Origin: an uncultured Granulosicoccaceae bacterium
GTDB lineage: Bacteria; Pseudomonadota; Gammaproteobacteria; Granulosicoccales; Granulosicoccaceae
DNA: 64,000 nucleotides
Direction: 5' to 3'
Assembly (NCBI GenBank): GCA_937951345.1
Contig: CALFCF010000068.1
Span: 1 to 64,000 of the forward strand
Position 1 is the stretch's first letter; each line of letters starts with the position of its first letter. The position numbers and the translations under genes are program-made. The notes beneath the pieces are model-generated. The model made no database searches. It saw only the letters and a program-made list of their open reading frames with translations, and was not told the DNA's origin. Shown here piece after piece: positions 37,310 through 46,535 of the stretch.

Positions 37310-37741
37310 ATGAACTTCAACTACCAAAAATCACTCACTATATTCGCATTTTTAGGCGGCATAATTGTCGGTACTCAAACTGTCGCTATGACAAAACGCG
37401 ATGCTCCAGACGCTCATCAGGGAATCAGTGCAGCAAGTCTGGGGGTTGTCGACGCCGAGTCCATGAAAAACACTTTGGGTCTTGAGGGGTACAAACTTCA
37501 GCTACGCGAAATCGGATTGGCACCGGGTGGAAGAATTGCAAAACACAGCCACAGCAATCGCCCAGGTCTTGTCTGGATGCTGGAGGGGAGCTGGACGGAA
37601 GGGCGCGAAAACGGAGAAGTTATGATATCTGCCGGCACTGAGCAGAGCTATCTGGTCGAGGATGAAAACACGACTCATTGGTTTTTTAACGATACTGACA
37701 AAGCAGCCCGAGCAATAGTTTGCGATATTGTCCCCGAATAA
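37310..37741 (+). CDS. Exported or anchored cupin-domain protein
   Basis: A 143-residue protein with an N-terminal hydrophobic segment (LTIFAFLGGIIVGTQTVAM) and one cupin barrel. The metal-ligand pattern is partly visible: GGRIAKHSHSNRPGLVWMLEG (two histidines in motif 1) and the second histidine in DENTTHWFFN. It may be a small dioxygenase or a sensor. It is divergent from the CadC-like regulator gene, which may control it. Confidence 0.75.
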   Translation: MNFNYQKSLTIFAFLGGIIVGTQTVAMTKRDAPDAHQGISAASLGVVDAESMKNTLGLEGYKLQLREIGLAPGGRIAKHSHSNRPGLVWMLEGSWTEGRENGEVMISAGTEQSYLVEDENTTHWFFNDTDKAARAIVCDIVPE

Positions 37742-37856
37742 TCGTCAAGTCATCGAGTTGTTTTATGCACCGGCGAGTAATTAAATTTATTCAAACGGAA
37801 CCTCATGACAAATTCAGCTGAAAACAAACCGTACAAACAAGACTGTAAGTACAGAT

Positions 37857-38486
37857 TTACACACTTGTGGGAAACGCATACTCAGGCTTGTATGCTTTAA
37901 AGCTATCAAGATATTGCGAATTGGCTTGGCGTTGCCATTCAGTTTCAGGCAATACCATAGATACACATTTATAACGCTGCCGGTATTTAGCAGTCTGTTC
38001 ATTGTCTTCAAATACCAAAGCAACAAGACCCGCAACCTTACCGTGCTGGCGCTCAATCAGCTGTATAGCGCCTTCCATTGTGCCACCGGTTTCAACCCAT
38101 TGATCAACCAGCAACACACGCGTATCCGGCGCGAAAGCCGGTTTACGCACCTCCATAGACTGCGTACGCCGTGAATAATTGGTAAAGGGCACACCATCTG
38201 TCTCGACACACAGTTTGCCGGCTTTACGTATAGGTAGAAAACCGCACCCCATACGCGTTGCGATACCGGCACCAAGAACAAACCCCATCGCATCGAGACC
38301 ACCGACAACATCAATGTCGTCCGGGTTAAGATCAGCACATAAGTCATCCAACAGATCGTGGAACGCTTTAGGGTTGATATAGATCGAAGTTGGATCAAGC
38401 CAGGCAAACTTCTCGCCCTTGGTATTCGGCGCCATCAATGAAAAATACCAACGTGCATCGCGCGGGCCTTTGTCTTGCGGCTTCAT
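37857..38486 (-). CDS. Purine phosphoribosyltransferase-like protein
   Basis: A 209-residue type I phosphoribosyltransferase resembling adenine PRT. The PRPP-binding motif is VLLVDQWVETGGTMEGA, with Q and W in place of the common DD, so one of the usual acidic residues is missing. VVGGLDAMGFVLGAGIATRMG and FLPIRKAGKL correspond to the APT N-terminal core. The ATG at 38486 has AGGAG upstream and overlaps the btpA-like stop by four bases. It probably converts a base to its nucleotide with PRPP; the base may not be adenine, given the altered motif and the transporter next door. Confidence 0.75.
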   Translation of the reverse strand: MKPQDKGPRDARWYFSLMAPNTKGEKFAWLDPTSIYINPKAFHDLLDDLCADLNPDDIDVVGGLDAMGFVLGAGIATRMGCGFLPIRKAGKLCVETDGVPFTNYSRRTQSMEVRKPAFAPDTRVLLVDQWVETGGTMEGAIQLIERQHGKVAGLVALVFEDNEQTAKYRQRYKCVSMVLPETEWQRQANSQYLDSFKAYKPEYAFPTSV

Positions 38487-39235
38487 GATTCTGCTCCTGA
38501 ACAAGTGGTGCGAACAATGGACAATACTGCCTGCAAACGCATCGGGTCGATATTGTAGAAGTCACCGGGGTAATTTATACCGGTAGCGATCAGAATTGCA
38601 TCGAGATCCGCCGCATACAACGAGACATTTTGCGGGTTCACACCCGAAGCAACCGCCAATGGATGCGCTTTGCACGCTTGCCTGAAAACGTTAATTTTAT
38701 CAAGATCAGCCGCCTCTCCAGTTGCAACACCGGATGTTGTCACAACATCCATATACTTGCAGGCAGTAGCCGCGCTGATTGCAAAGTTTTCACTTGCTAC
38801 TTCACGCTGTTTTTTGAAAGCAACGCCACCGAAGTACATGCCACTCCAGCACCCATTTGCCTTGATACTATCAATATCAAGCGCCTCTCGCTGGTTATCC
38901 ACATGCTCATCAATGCGGGCGTCATCCGCCCAATAAGCATCAACCAGTGTGCCCTGCTCCTGCAATTGACTTAACACCGGGAATGCCTCCTTGCCGGTAA
39001 TCGCAAGAAAGTTCACGCCGAGCCACAAGGCCGGGAATCGCTTTCGAATCGAAACGATAACCGGTAGCAAGCGCGCGTACTCAAAATCATGATTGATCAG
39101 AAAGACACCCTGCGCCCCACAGCGGATAGCAGTAATGACATTGCGCTCAGCTTGTGCGTAATCCAGTGTATGAATAACCGGCAGAATCGCAGGGCCAGAC
39201 GATTTGAAAGTTTTCCGAAATGCGTTGCGATCCAT
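38483..39235 (-). CDS. BtpA/SgcQ-like TIM-barrel protein
   Basis: A 250-residue protein with alternating strand/helix texture and pieces that fit the BtpA/SgcQ family: PVIHTLDYAQAERNVITAI, GAQGVFLINHDFEYARLLPV, FPALWLGVNFLA, and the late phosphate-loop-like VASGVNPQNVSLYAADLDAILIATG. The family is predicted to be a TIM-barrel enzyme acting on sugars or nucleotide-related compounds; the reaction is unknown. It is translationally coupled to the phosphoribosyltransferase gene and divergent from the ABC transporter genes, suggesting a shared uptake-and-salvage role. Confidence 0.6.
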   Translation of the reverse strand: MDRNAFRKTFKSSGPAILPVIHTLDYAQAERNVITAIRCGAQGVFLINHDFEYARLLPVIVSIRKRFPALWLGVNFLAITGKEAFPVLSQLQEQGTLVDAYWADDARIDEHVDNQREALDIDSIKANGCWSGMYFGGVAFKKQREVASENFAISAATACKYMDVVTTSGVATGEAADLDKINVFRQACKAHPLAVASGVNPQNVSLYAADLDAILIATGINYPGDFYNIDPMRLQAVLSIVRTTCSGAES

Positions 39236-39447
39236 TGAATACTCGCGACGAGATCACCGAATTGACCGGCACTCCCGGTGGATATAAACGGGTGCCCGAA
39301 TGATACAGAAAGCTGCTGTCAATGGTAGGATAAGGAACGTGCAAGCAACCCGTCGTGGCTCACCGATTGTCGATTTTATGGCGCGCCCCGAAGCACTCGA
39401 AACTGGAAATTGGCGAACGAATCCACCGTTATCTGAATGGAGAAAGC

Positions 39448-40596
39448 ATGAATAAAACTGATAAGTCAGATAGTTATAACAACAATCGACGAAAGATTCT
39501 TAAGGCTGGTGCCGCTGCAGGTGCCGCTGTCTTCGCACCCTACATACGCACCGCAAAAGCTGCACCGGTCGAAATCAACATATTGTCATGGTACGGACTC
39601 GGTGAGCCGGACATGGTGGCTGAGTTTGAAGAGGCGAACAACGTCAAGTTCAAACCCAAGTACTATGCCGGTGGCGACAATATGCTGGCAGCGCTCGCGC
39701 AATCGCCGCCCGGGACTTTCGATTTGATCCACACCGATGCTGAGTACGCCCGTATTCTGATTGAACGTGGCGATCTGGTCGACGCGCTCGATCCGGCTGA
39801 TTATCCGTTCGACGATATGCTGCACGAAGACTTTACGAAGTTTCCCGGGCACTGGAAGGACGGTAAATTGTATTCGGTGATTTGCCGCTACGGACACCTG
39901 GGCGTTTCGTATAACACCGATGCGCTCACGCAAGCAGAAGCGATGTCTTACAACGCATTCTGGAGTCCCAAGCTTGCTGGCAAAGTCGGCCATTTCGACT
40001 GGCATTTGCCGAATCTTGGTGAAATCAGTCTGCTCAATGGCAACACCTCACCCAGTCCTTTTGATATCGACAAGGCCGCATGGGACAAGGTAAAAGAGAA
40101 AACACTGAGTCTGAAGCCACAGGTCAAAGGTTACTTCGACTACGGAGGCACCTTCGCTTCGCTTAAGAACGGCGAGATTCTCGCCTGTGCCGGCATTGGT
40201 GACTGGGTAACTGCCGTTGTCGCCAAAGACGGTGGCAAAGTCGCCTCTGTGGTACCTGATGAAGGTGGAATTCAGTGGACGGAATCGTACTCGATCGTTT
40301 CCAGTTCTAAGAAGAAAGATCTGGTTAACAAATACATCCAGTACTGCCTGTCACCAGAAGGTCAGGTGAAATCGGCCAACATGGCAGCCTACCCCGGCTT
40401 TGTCGTAACACAGGGTGGCGAAAATGCATTGATAAAAGCCACACCGGATGAAGCCAAGCGCAGTGGTCAAATGCCGGGCCTTGCCAACAACCCGATCACA
40501 CTGATCAACGAAGGTAAGATTCATTACCGCGATACGCCCAAGCAACAGACGCTTGAGGACTGGAACGACTTCTGGTCGGAATACAAAAACGCCTGA
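39448..40596 (+). CDS. Extracellular solute-binding protein, polyamine (PotD) type, Tat signal
   Basis: A 382-residue periplasmic binding protein. The N-terminus has a twin-arginine signal (NNNRRKILKAGAAAGAAVF, then AKA before APVEINI), so it is probably exported folded through Tat. The mature part fits PotD/PotF-type binding proteins (ILSWYGLGEPDMVAEFEEAN, YAGGDNMLAAL, WTESYSIVSSSKKKDLVNKY). The ATG at 39448 has GGAG upstream; the frame open from 39355 adds an improbable 31 residues. A strong mRNA hairpin follows the gene. The substrate need not be a polyamine. Confidence 0.9.
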   Translation: MNKTDKSDSYNNNRRKILKAGAAAGAAVFAPYIRTAKAAPVEINILSWYGLGEPDMVAEFEEANNVKFKPKYYAGGDNMLAALAQSPPGTFDLIHTDAEYARILIERGDLVDALDPADYPFDDMLHEDFTKFPGHWKDGKLYSVICRYGHLGVSYNTDALTQAEAMSYNAFWSPKLAGKVGHFDWHLPNLGEISLLNGNTSPSPFDIDKAAWDKVKEKTLSLKPQVKGYFDYGGTFASLKNGEILACAGIGDWVTAVVAKDGGKVASVVPDEGGIQWTESYSIVSSSKKKDLVNKYIQYCLSPEGQVKSANMAAYPGFVVTQGGENALIKATPDEAKRSGQMPGLANNPITLINEGKIHYRDTPKQQTLEDWNDFWSEYKNA

Positions 40597-40619
40597 TAAG
40601 TATCAGCAGGTTTACTGTA

Positions 40620-40653
40620 CAGGCGGAGGCCCGGTTTTTCCGGCCTCTGCCTG
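40620..40653 (+). repeat. Strong mRNA hairpin between binding-protein and permease genes
   Basis: CAGGCGGAGG and CCTCTGCCTG pair with one wobble, and CCGG-TTTTT-CCGG pairs inside, giving about 14 paired positions. No U-run follows, so full termination is unlikely. Such hairpins after binding-protein genes can protect the upstream mRNA and keep permease levels low, as known for malE-malF. Confidence 0.7.
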
Positions 40654-40819
40654 CAGTCCCGCACGACTGATTCAACGCACATGCACTAACGCTGTAAGCA
40701 ATGCCCGAAACACAATCTTTTATAGATTTATAGCACTTTGAATTTTAACGATTACCTTTTAGCACAAGAACAAAACCACCTTTCCACCAATCGCTTACAT
40801 TGCGTAACGCTCCATCCAC

Positions 40820-41695
40820 GTGAACAGTAAAACCAAACTGACACATTCAAGGTTGTCTGAACGGTACTTCGCGATGCTCTGGCGAGCGCCTCTGCTGATC
40901 TGGCAGATCCTGTTTTTCGTCGTACCTTTATTCTTTCTTGTTTATCTGAGTTTTTGGGTAGTCAAAAACTACCGTATGACGCCTGCACTCGATCCGGTCA
41001 ACTGGATCAAAATGCTATCGCGGGACTATTTCTGGAGCGCTTATGGACTAACGCTCACAATGGCAACCGTGGCCGCGTTGCTGGTATCGCTACTGGCATT
41101 TCCTGCCGCCTACACACTGGCGTTCAAAGTTTCCGCCAGGGTGCGTCAATTGGCTGTATTCGTGTTGATCATTCCGTTTTTTACCAGCTATCTGGTACGC
41201 ATCTATGCGTGGCAAACACTTCTGGCAGAAAACGGGGTTATTAACGCATTTTTCTCACTGCTCAATCTTGGTCCGTTTACGATGCTCAACACGCCGATCG
41301 GTACGATGGTAGGTTACATCGCCCTGACACTACCACTGGTCGTCATACTGCAAACCATTTCTCTGGCGAACATTGACCGAAGTCTGGTTGAAGCAGCACA
41401 CAACCTCGGCTGCGGTAAGTTACGAACCATCCTGACAGTGATTATTCCATTGGCTAAAAATGGAATCATTATTGGTATGGTGTTCTGTTTTATTCTGTCG
41501 TTTGGTGATTTCGTCAGTCCCTACTATCTGGGCGGATCAAAACCGCCAACGTTGAGTATTTTAATCATTGACACCACCAAAGCCGGGCAACAGTGGCCGA
41601 AAGCGGCAGTGGTTGCGATCACAATGATCGTGACCCTGTTTATCGTTGCCATAGCTGCAGTGGCCGCAGCCTACAAACGGCCGGGCACACGATGA
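40820..41695 (+). CDS. Polyamine-type ABC transporter permease (PotB-like)
   Basis: Inner-membrane permease, 291 residues, with six predicted helices after a basic cytosolic N-terminus. The EAA loop is VEAAHNLGCGKLRTILTVIIPL. The first helix region PLLIWQILFFVVPLFFLVYLSF is typical of PotB. The GTG start has no clear ribosome site; an ATG at 40874 is a possible alternative. It overlaps the next permease by four bases. It works with the solute-binding protein upstream and the ATPase downstream. Confidence 0.88.
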   Translation: MNSKTKLTHSRLSERYFAMLWRAPLLIWQILFFVVPLFFLVYLSFWVVKNYRMTPALDPVNWIKMLSRDYFWSAYGLTLTMATVAALLVSLLAFPAAYTLAFKVSARVRQLAVFVLIIPFFTSYLVRIYAWQTLLAENGVINAFFSLLNLGPFTMLNTPIGTMVGYIALTLPLVVILQTISLANIDRSLVEAAHNLGCGKLRTILTVIIPLAKNGIIIGMVFCFILSFGDFVSPYYLGGSKPPTLSILIIDTTKAGQQWPKAAVVAITMIVTLFIVAIAAVAAAYKRPGTR

Positions 41696-42477
41696 TTTCT
41701 TTCAAATCAATTCTATTGCGGTGTTATGTCGTCCTTGTATTCGCGGTAGTTTTTGCACCCATCATCGCGAGCTTTGTTTTTTCGTTTAACTCTGACCGTT
41801 TTCCGACTGTTCCGCTCGGTTCATTCACAACGCACTGGTATCAACAAGTCATTAGCGATAGTGAGTTCTGGGAGGCATTCCGCAACTCAGCGATTACAGC
41901 AATTTGCACCGCAATTGTTGCAACTATTATCGGATTTAGCGCCGCATATACCGACTACCGCTATCAATTTTTCGGGAAGTCTGTGTATCTGGCACTAGGC
42001 TTGTTGCCTCCGACCATCCCATTGGTTATTTTCGGACTCGCCATGCTCGCCTGGTTGTCGCGACTCGGTATGTCAGGGCAAAGCTATTCGGTATTTCTGG
42101 CGCACGTTGTCATGTGCACACCCTTTGCCATGGCGATCATTCGCTTGCGCTTATCGCAAATGGACGAAAGTCTGGAAGCTGCAGCGTGGAACCTGGGCGC
42201 ATCCCACTGGAGTGCATTGCGGCATGTGGTTCTGCCTTTTGTACGCCCGGCGATTATCTCTGCACTGTGTCTGACGGCAGCAGTGTCGTTTGATGAATTT
42301 GCAGTTGCCTGGTTTGTGTCCGGTTTGAATAAAACCGTTCCTGTCGTTGTGTTGGAAATTTTACAAGGACAGGTTGATCCGCGTATCAATGCCATAGGTA
42401 CGTTCGTTTTTCTGACATCCATGACACTCGTTGTTATTTCACAAGTGTTTCTTTTAACCCGAACAACAAAATCTTAA
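41692..42477 (+). CDS. Polyamine-type ABC transporter permease (PotC-like)
   Basis: Second permease, 261 residues, six helices. The EAA loop is LEAAAWNLGASHWSALRHVVLPFVRP. The opening VLVFAVVFAPIIASFVFSFN and the segment PTVPLGSFTTHWY are PotC-like. The ATG at 41692 overlaps the preceding stop (ATGA); the longer frame from 41593 lies inside the first permease. The ATPase gene starts six bases after the stop. Confidence 0.9.
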   Translation: MISFKSILLRCYVVLVFAVVFAPIIASFVFSFNSDRFPTVPLGSFTTHWYQQVISDSEFWEAFRNSAITAICTAIVATIIGFSAAYTDYRYQFFGKSVYLALGLLPPTIPLVIFGLAMLAWLSRLGMSGQSYSVFLAHVVMCTPFAMAIIRLRLSQMDESLEAAAWNLGASHWSALRHVVLPFVRPAIISALCLTAAVSFDEFAVAWFVSGLNKTVPVVVLEILQGQVDPRINAIGTFVFLTSMTLVVISQVFLLTRTTKS

Positions 42478-42483
42478 AACACA

Positions 42484-43572
42484 ATGCCTGAAACCCAGGT
42501 TGAATTCGAAAACGTCAGCAGACACTTCGGTGACTTTGTTGCTGTTGACAATATAGATTTCGCTATTGATCGTGGCGAATTTATCGCGTTAATGGGCCCG
42601 TCCGGTTGTGGCAAGACGACCACACTACGAATGTTGGCAGGTCTGGATAAGCCCACAAGCGGGATTATCCGATTGTCAGGTACCGTTATGAATGACCTGG
42701 GCCCGCAACAGCGTGATACACCGATGGTTTGGCAATCGCTGGCGCTTTTCCCGTTTCTGGATGTACTCGGCAATGTGGAATTCGGATTGAAAATGCGCGG
42801 TGTTGCGGCTGACGAACGAAAAAAGCGCGCGCTGGAGTGGATTGAAAGACTGGGACTCGGTGAGTTTGTTAAACGTCAGGTCACGCAACTCTCCGGCGGT
42901 CAACGCCAGCGTGTTGCGCTGGCACGTGCTCTGGTGACAGAGCCGGAGATTTTGTTGCTGGATGAACCTTTATCGGCTTTGGATGCGCATCTGGTTGTTC
43001 GCATGCAGGGAGAATTGAAACGTCTGCAGGCAGAACTCGGCATTACGTTTTTTTACGTCACGCATTCACAATCAGAAGCATTTGCTATGGCGGACAGGGT
43101 CATTATCATGAACGAGGGTAGGATCGCGCAAATCGGTGCTCCGCGAGAAATCTATCGAACACCCGCTAACCGTTTTATTGCACAGTTTGTCGGACGCAAC
43201 AATATTATCAACGGGACGGTAAGCAGCATCGCTGGAAATATGGCAACGTTTACAACCCCTATCGGCAATTTCGAGGCTGCATGCCCGTCCGTCCAACCAG
43301 CCGAAAGATCTGAAGCGAGCTTTGTAGTCAGTGGCGATCTGATGAAAATCAGTAAAATGCGTCCCGACACTAAAAATCAGGTTGAATGTACTTTAATCTC
43401 TGAAGAATTTGTCGGTTCTTTCGTCACGCTGTTTCTGGAATCCGCAGATGCTACGGAATTCAAAGTAGAAGTTCAGCAACGCGAACTTGAGCAGCTGGAA
43501 CTGACACCCGGCGGTACGTTCTGGTTGTCGTGGGAGTCCGGCCATGCTTACGTGTTGCCGGAAAACGCGTGA
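42484..43572 (+). CDS. Polyamine-type ABC transporter ATP-binding protein (PotA-like)
   Basis: ATPase of the importer, 362 residues. Walker A is GPSGCGKTTTLRML, the signature is LSGGQRQRVALARAL, Walker B is ILLLDEPLSALD and the switch histidine lies in FYVTHSQSEA. A C-terminal TOBE domain of about 120 residues follows (IINGTVSSIAGNMATF onward), as in PotA/CysA-type proteins. It closes the transporter operon and converges with the oxidoreductase genes, with only 25 bases between stops. Confidence 0.92.
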   Translation: MPETQVEFENVSRHFGDFVAVDNIDFAIDRGEFIALMGPSGCGKTTTLRMLAGLDKPTSGIIRLSGTVMNDLGPQQRDTPMVWQSLALFPFLDVLGNVEFGLKMRGVAADERKKRALEWIERLGLGEFVKRQVTQLSGGQRQRVALARALVTEPEILLLDEPLSALDAHLVVRMQGELKRLQAELGITFFYVTHSQSEAFAMADRVIIMNEGRIAQIGAPREIYRTPANRFIAQFVGRNNIINGTVSSIAGNMATFTTPIGNFEAACPSVQPAERSEASFVVSGDLMKISKMRPDTKNQVECTLISEEFVGSFVTLFLESADATEFKVEVQQRELEQLELTPGGTFWLSWESGHAYVLPENA

Positions 43573-43597
43573 CAGGTTACTGATTTCGCAACACAGC

Positions 43598-44650
43598 CTA
43601 CTTCAGACTCTGATTGATATCAGTCAATGTCGATGTACCCGGGCACAGGGTAGACATCTCAATTTTATTCAATGGCGTATTGGCGATTTTCATCATTTGA
43701 TGAAAATCCGGCTCCTCGGGATCAATGTAAATCAAACCCGTTAATATCTGATTATTTGCGCGTGAATCCTGTAATGCCGCGATCGCGTTACGACGATCTC
43801 CGGGATCGTAGTCAGTCGTTGTTTTAACCAGATTCAGCCTACTGCCGTCGTGCAGTGCGACATTGTGCGACGCACCCTCTTCGTAATTTGCGGTAATTTC
43901 GGTTTCCGACGGTACAAAGTCTACGATATTACCGGCCTGCACATGCTCGCGCGTGTAATCGTAACTCTTGGTAGAGCCATGATGATTATTAAAAGTGACA
44001 CATGGTGAGATAACATCAATCAATGCAAAACCTCGGTGTGCAATCGCAGCTTTAATCAGCGGCACCAGTTGCTGTTTGTCACCCGAGAAACTTCTGGCGA
44101 CAAACGTCGCTCCGATCTCAAGTGCGACACCAACCAGATCAATATTTTCAAATGGATTGATTTGCCCGGTACGCGATTTTGACCCCTCGTCTGCAGTCGC
44201 TGAGTCCTGCCCTTTGGTCAACCCGTAACAACCATTATTTTCAACCATGTACAACATATTGATGTTGCGGCGAACCACGTGGGCAAACTGGCCCATACCG
44301 ATTGAAGCACTGTCGCCGTCTCCGGACACACCAATATAGGTAAGTTCATGGTTTGCTGCATAAGCACCGGTCGCAACTGATGGCATACGACCATGCACTG
44401 AGTTAAACCCGTGAGATTTGTTCAGAAAATAAGTGGGTGACTTCGACGAGCAACCGATACCGGAGACTTTGGCTATGCGGTGCGGTTCCAGACTCAATTC
44501 CCAACAGGCTTGAATAATCGCTGCACTAATCGAGTCATGACCACAACCCGCGCACAACGTTGAAATTAACCCTTCGTAAGCTGTGCGGGTGAACCCACGC
44601 TCATTGGCTGGTAACTGGGGGTGACGAAACTGCGGCTTTATATAACTCAT
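43598..44650 (-). CDS. korB: 2-oxoacid:ferredoxin oxidoreductase subunit beta
   Basis: Thiamine-diphosphate subunit of a 2-oxoacid (probably 2-oxoglutarate) ferredoxin oxidoreductase, 350 residues. STLCAGCGHDSISAAI and VSGIGCSSKSP are the TPP and cluster-ligand segments. GDGDSASIGMGQFAHVVRRN with MVENNGCYGLTKGQ is the TPP-Mg motif. The ATG at 44650 lies seven bases after the alpha-subunit stop; the frame start at 44683 is inside the alpha gene. The C-terminal extension (about residues 260-350) is typical of the aerobic KorB type. Confidence 0.88.
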   Translation of the reverse strand: MSYIKPQFRHPQLPANERGFTRTAYEGLISTLCAGCGHDSISAAIIQACWELSLEPHRIAKVSGIGCSSKSPTYFLNKSHGFNSVHGRMPSVATGAYAANHELTYIGVSGDGDSASIGMGQFAHVVRRNINMLYMVENNGCYGLTKGQDSATADEGSKSRTGQINPFENIDLVGVALEIGATFVARSFSGDKQQLVPLIKAAIAHRGFALIDVISPCVTFNNHHGSTKSYDYTREHVQAGNIVDFVPSETEITANYEEGASHNVALHDGSRLNLVKTTTDYDPGDRRNAIAALQDSRANNQILTGLIYIDPEEPDFHQMMKIANTPLNKIEMSTLCPGTSTLTDINQSLK

Positions 44651-44657
44651 CGCAAGC

Positions 44658-46496
44658 TCATTCCATCCGGGATTGTTCGGCAAGACCCGGAATGTTCGGG
44701 CGAAGCCAGGTTAAAACAGCATCGGCTGATAGCGGCGTGCCATCGTAGTGCAGCACCGAGCGCAGTTTCGCGGGATCGCAATCCAGCTCGTTTATCAACA
44801 CCGTTCGCATTTGCGCATCACGATTTTGATCAACAACAAACACATATTCGTGACTATCAATAAATTTCCGGACAGCATCGTGAAAAGGAATCGCCATGAT
44901 CTGCAGCGTGTCGGCAGCGATACCATCAGCGCTTAACTGATCGACTGCCTCTGTAACCGCATCACGCGAGGTGCCGTAATGGATAATACCGATTTCAGAT
45001 GAATCCGAAGCAGTGACGATTTTTGGCGCTGGCAGATAATCCGGTGCTGAAAACCATTTCGCCAGCAATCGTTCCATATTGCGCTGGTACGCATCACCTT
45101 TCTCGGTGTAAATGGCGTCTTCGTCTCTTGAGGTTCCACGCGTAAAAAAAGCGCCTTTTTCAGGGTGTGTTCCCGGTAGCGTACGATAAGGGATGAAGTC
45201 TCCGTCAATATCACGGTATCGACCAAACTTCTCCAATGCCTCTAGCTGATCAGCATCCATGACCTTACCGCGATCATGCTGATAACTGTCGCTCCACTCC
45301 AGATCATCACACAAGCAATCATTCATACCGACATCAAGGTCGGTCAATAGGATTATCGGCGTCTGTAACCGCTCTGCGGCATCAAACGCAGCAACAGTCA
45401 GTTCAAAACATTCCTTGGGATCAGCCGGGAACAGACAGACATGACGGGTATCACCATGCGATGCGTAAACGCAACTTAGAATATCACCCTGCTGAGTGCG
45501 GGTTGGCATTCCAGTCGATGGGCCAGCGCGCTGCACATCAATAAGGACAGCCGGTACTTCGGCAAAGTACGCAAGGCCGAGAAATTCGGTCATCAGCGAT
45601 ACACCCGGTCCACTGGTCGCAGTGAATGCACGTGCACCGTTCCAGTTAGCACCAATGACCATCCCAAAAGCAGCCAGCTCATCTTCTGCCTGTATGACGA
45701 CGTAATTCTTTTCATCCTTTTCGGCATCGTAGCGCAGCTGGCTGGCGTATTTTTCAAATGCTTCCGCGACAGAGGTTGACGGCGTGATGGGGTACCAGGC
45801 GGCAACTGTTGCCCCAGCATATACAGCTCCCAACCCACAGGCACTGTTACCTGTCATCATGATCTTGCCATCGACCAAATCACGTTGTTCAACACGGACG
45901 GGTAACGGACAATCAAAACGTTCTTTGGCTGCATCGTAACCCAGCCGCAATGCATCGCAGTTCGGCTTGACTAGCTTGGGTTTTTTCGCAAACTGCTCTT
46001 CGATCAGTTTATCGTAGACTGAAAGTTCAATATCAAGCAGTGCTGCAAGTGCTCCAATGTAGATAACATTCTTGAACAGCTGGCGCAGCCGTGCATCTTC
46101 ATACTCGCGGTTGGTGATTTCAGTCAGCGGAACACCAAGATAATTTATATCCTTACGAATCGCCCGAATATCAAGTGGGCGTGTGTCGTCATACAAAAAA
46201 TAACCACCAGTGCGTACCTCTTGCACATCGTCAAGCAGGCTTTGCGGATTAACCGATACCATCAGATCGACACCACCAGCACGTTTTGCCAGATAACCTT
46301 GTTCGCTGACGCGAACCTCATACCATGTCGGTAAACCCTGAATATTGGATGGGAAAATGTTGCGAGGAGCTACCGGCACTCCGCTTCTGAAAATACTTTT
46401 CGCAAACAGCGTGTTCGCACTCGCTGACCCTGACCCATTGACGTTAGCGAATTTAACGACAAAGTCGTTGACGGCATCGATTTTCGGCTTTTGCAT
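44658..46496 (-). CDS. korA: 2-oxoacid:ferredoxin oxidoreductase subunit alpha (gamma-alpha fusion)
   Basis: A 612-residue subunit with the gamma domain first (residues 1-190, VVKFANVNGSGSASANTLFAKSI) and the alpha pyrimidine domain after it. MMTGNSACGLGAVYAGATVAAWYPITPSTSVAE is split here as GNSACGLGAVYAG and WYPITPSTSVAEAFEKY, and both are typical. VQRAGPSTGMPTRTQQGDI is the conserved alpha motif. It oxidises a 2-oxoacid with CoA and passes electrons to ferredoxin or to the flavoprotein encoded next to it. Confidence 0.9.
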   Translation of the reverse strand: MQKPKIDAVNDFVVKFANVNGSGSASANTLFAKSIFRSGVPVAPRNIFPSNIQGLPTWYEVRVSEQGYLAKRAGGVDLMVSVNPQSLLDDVQEVRTGGYFLYDDTRPLDIRAIRKDINYLGVPLTEITNREYEDARLRQLFKNVIYIGALAALLDIELSVYDKLIEEQFAKKPKLVKPNCDALRLGYDAAKERFDCPLPVRVEQRDLVDGKIMMTGNSACGLGAVYAGATVAAWYPITPSTSVAEAFEKYASQLRYDAEKDEKNYVVIQAEDELAAFGMVIGANWNGARAFTATSGPGVSLMTEFLGLAYFAEVPAVLIDVQRAGPSTGMPTRTQQGDILSCVYASHGDTRHVCLFPADPKECFELTVAAFDAAERLQTPIILLTDLDVGMNDCLCDDLEWSDSYQHDRGKVMDADQLEALEKFGRYRDIDGDFIPYRTLPGTHPEKGAFFTRGTSRDEDAIYTEKGDAYQRNMERLLAKWFSAPDYLPAPKIVTASDSSEIGIIHYGTSRDAVTEAVDQLSADGIAADTLQIMAIPFHDAVRKFIDSHEYVFVVDQNRDAQMRTVLINELDCDPAKLRSVLHYDGTPLSADAVLTWLRPNIPGLAEQSRME

Positions 46497-46535
46497 CGTA
46501 TGACAATTACATAAGGCGGGGGACGGAAGGGAGGA

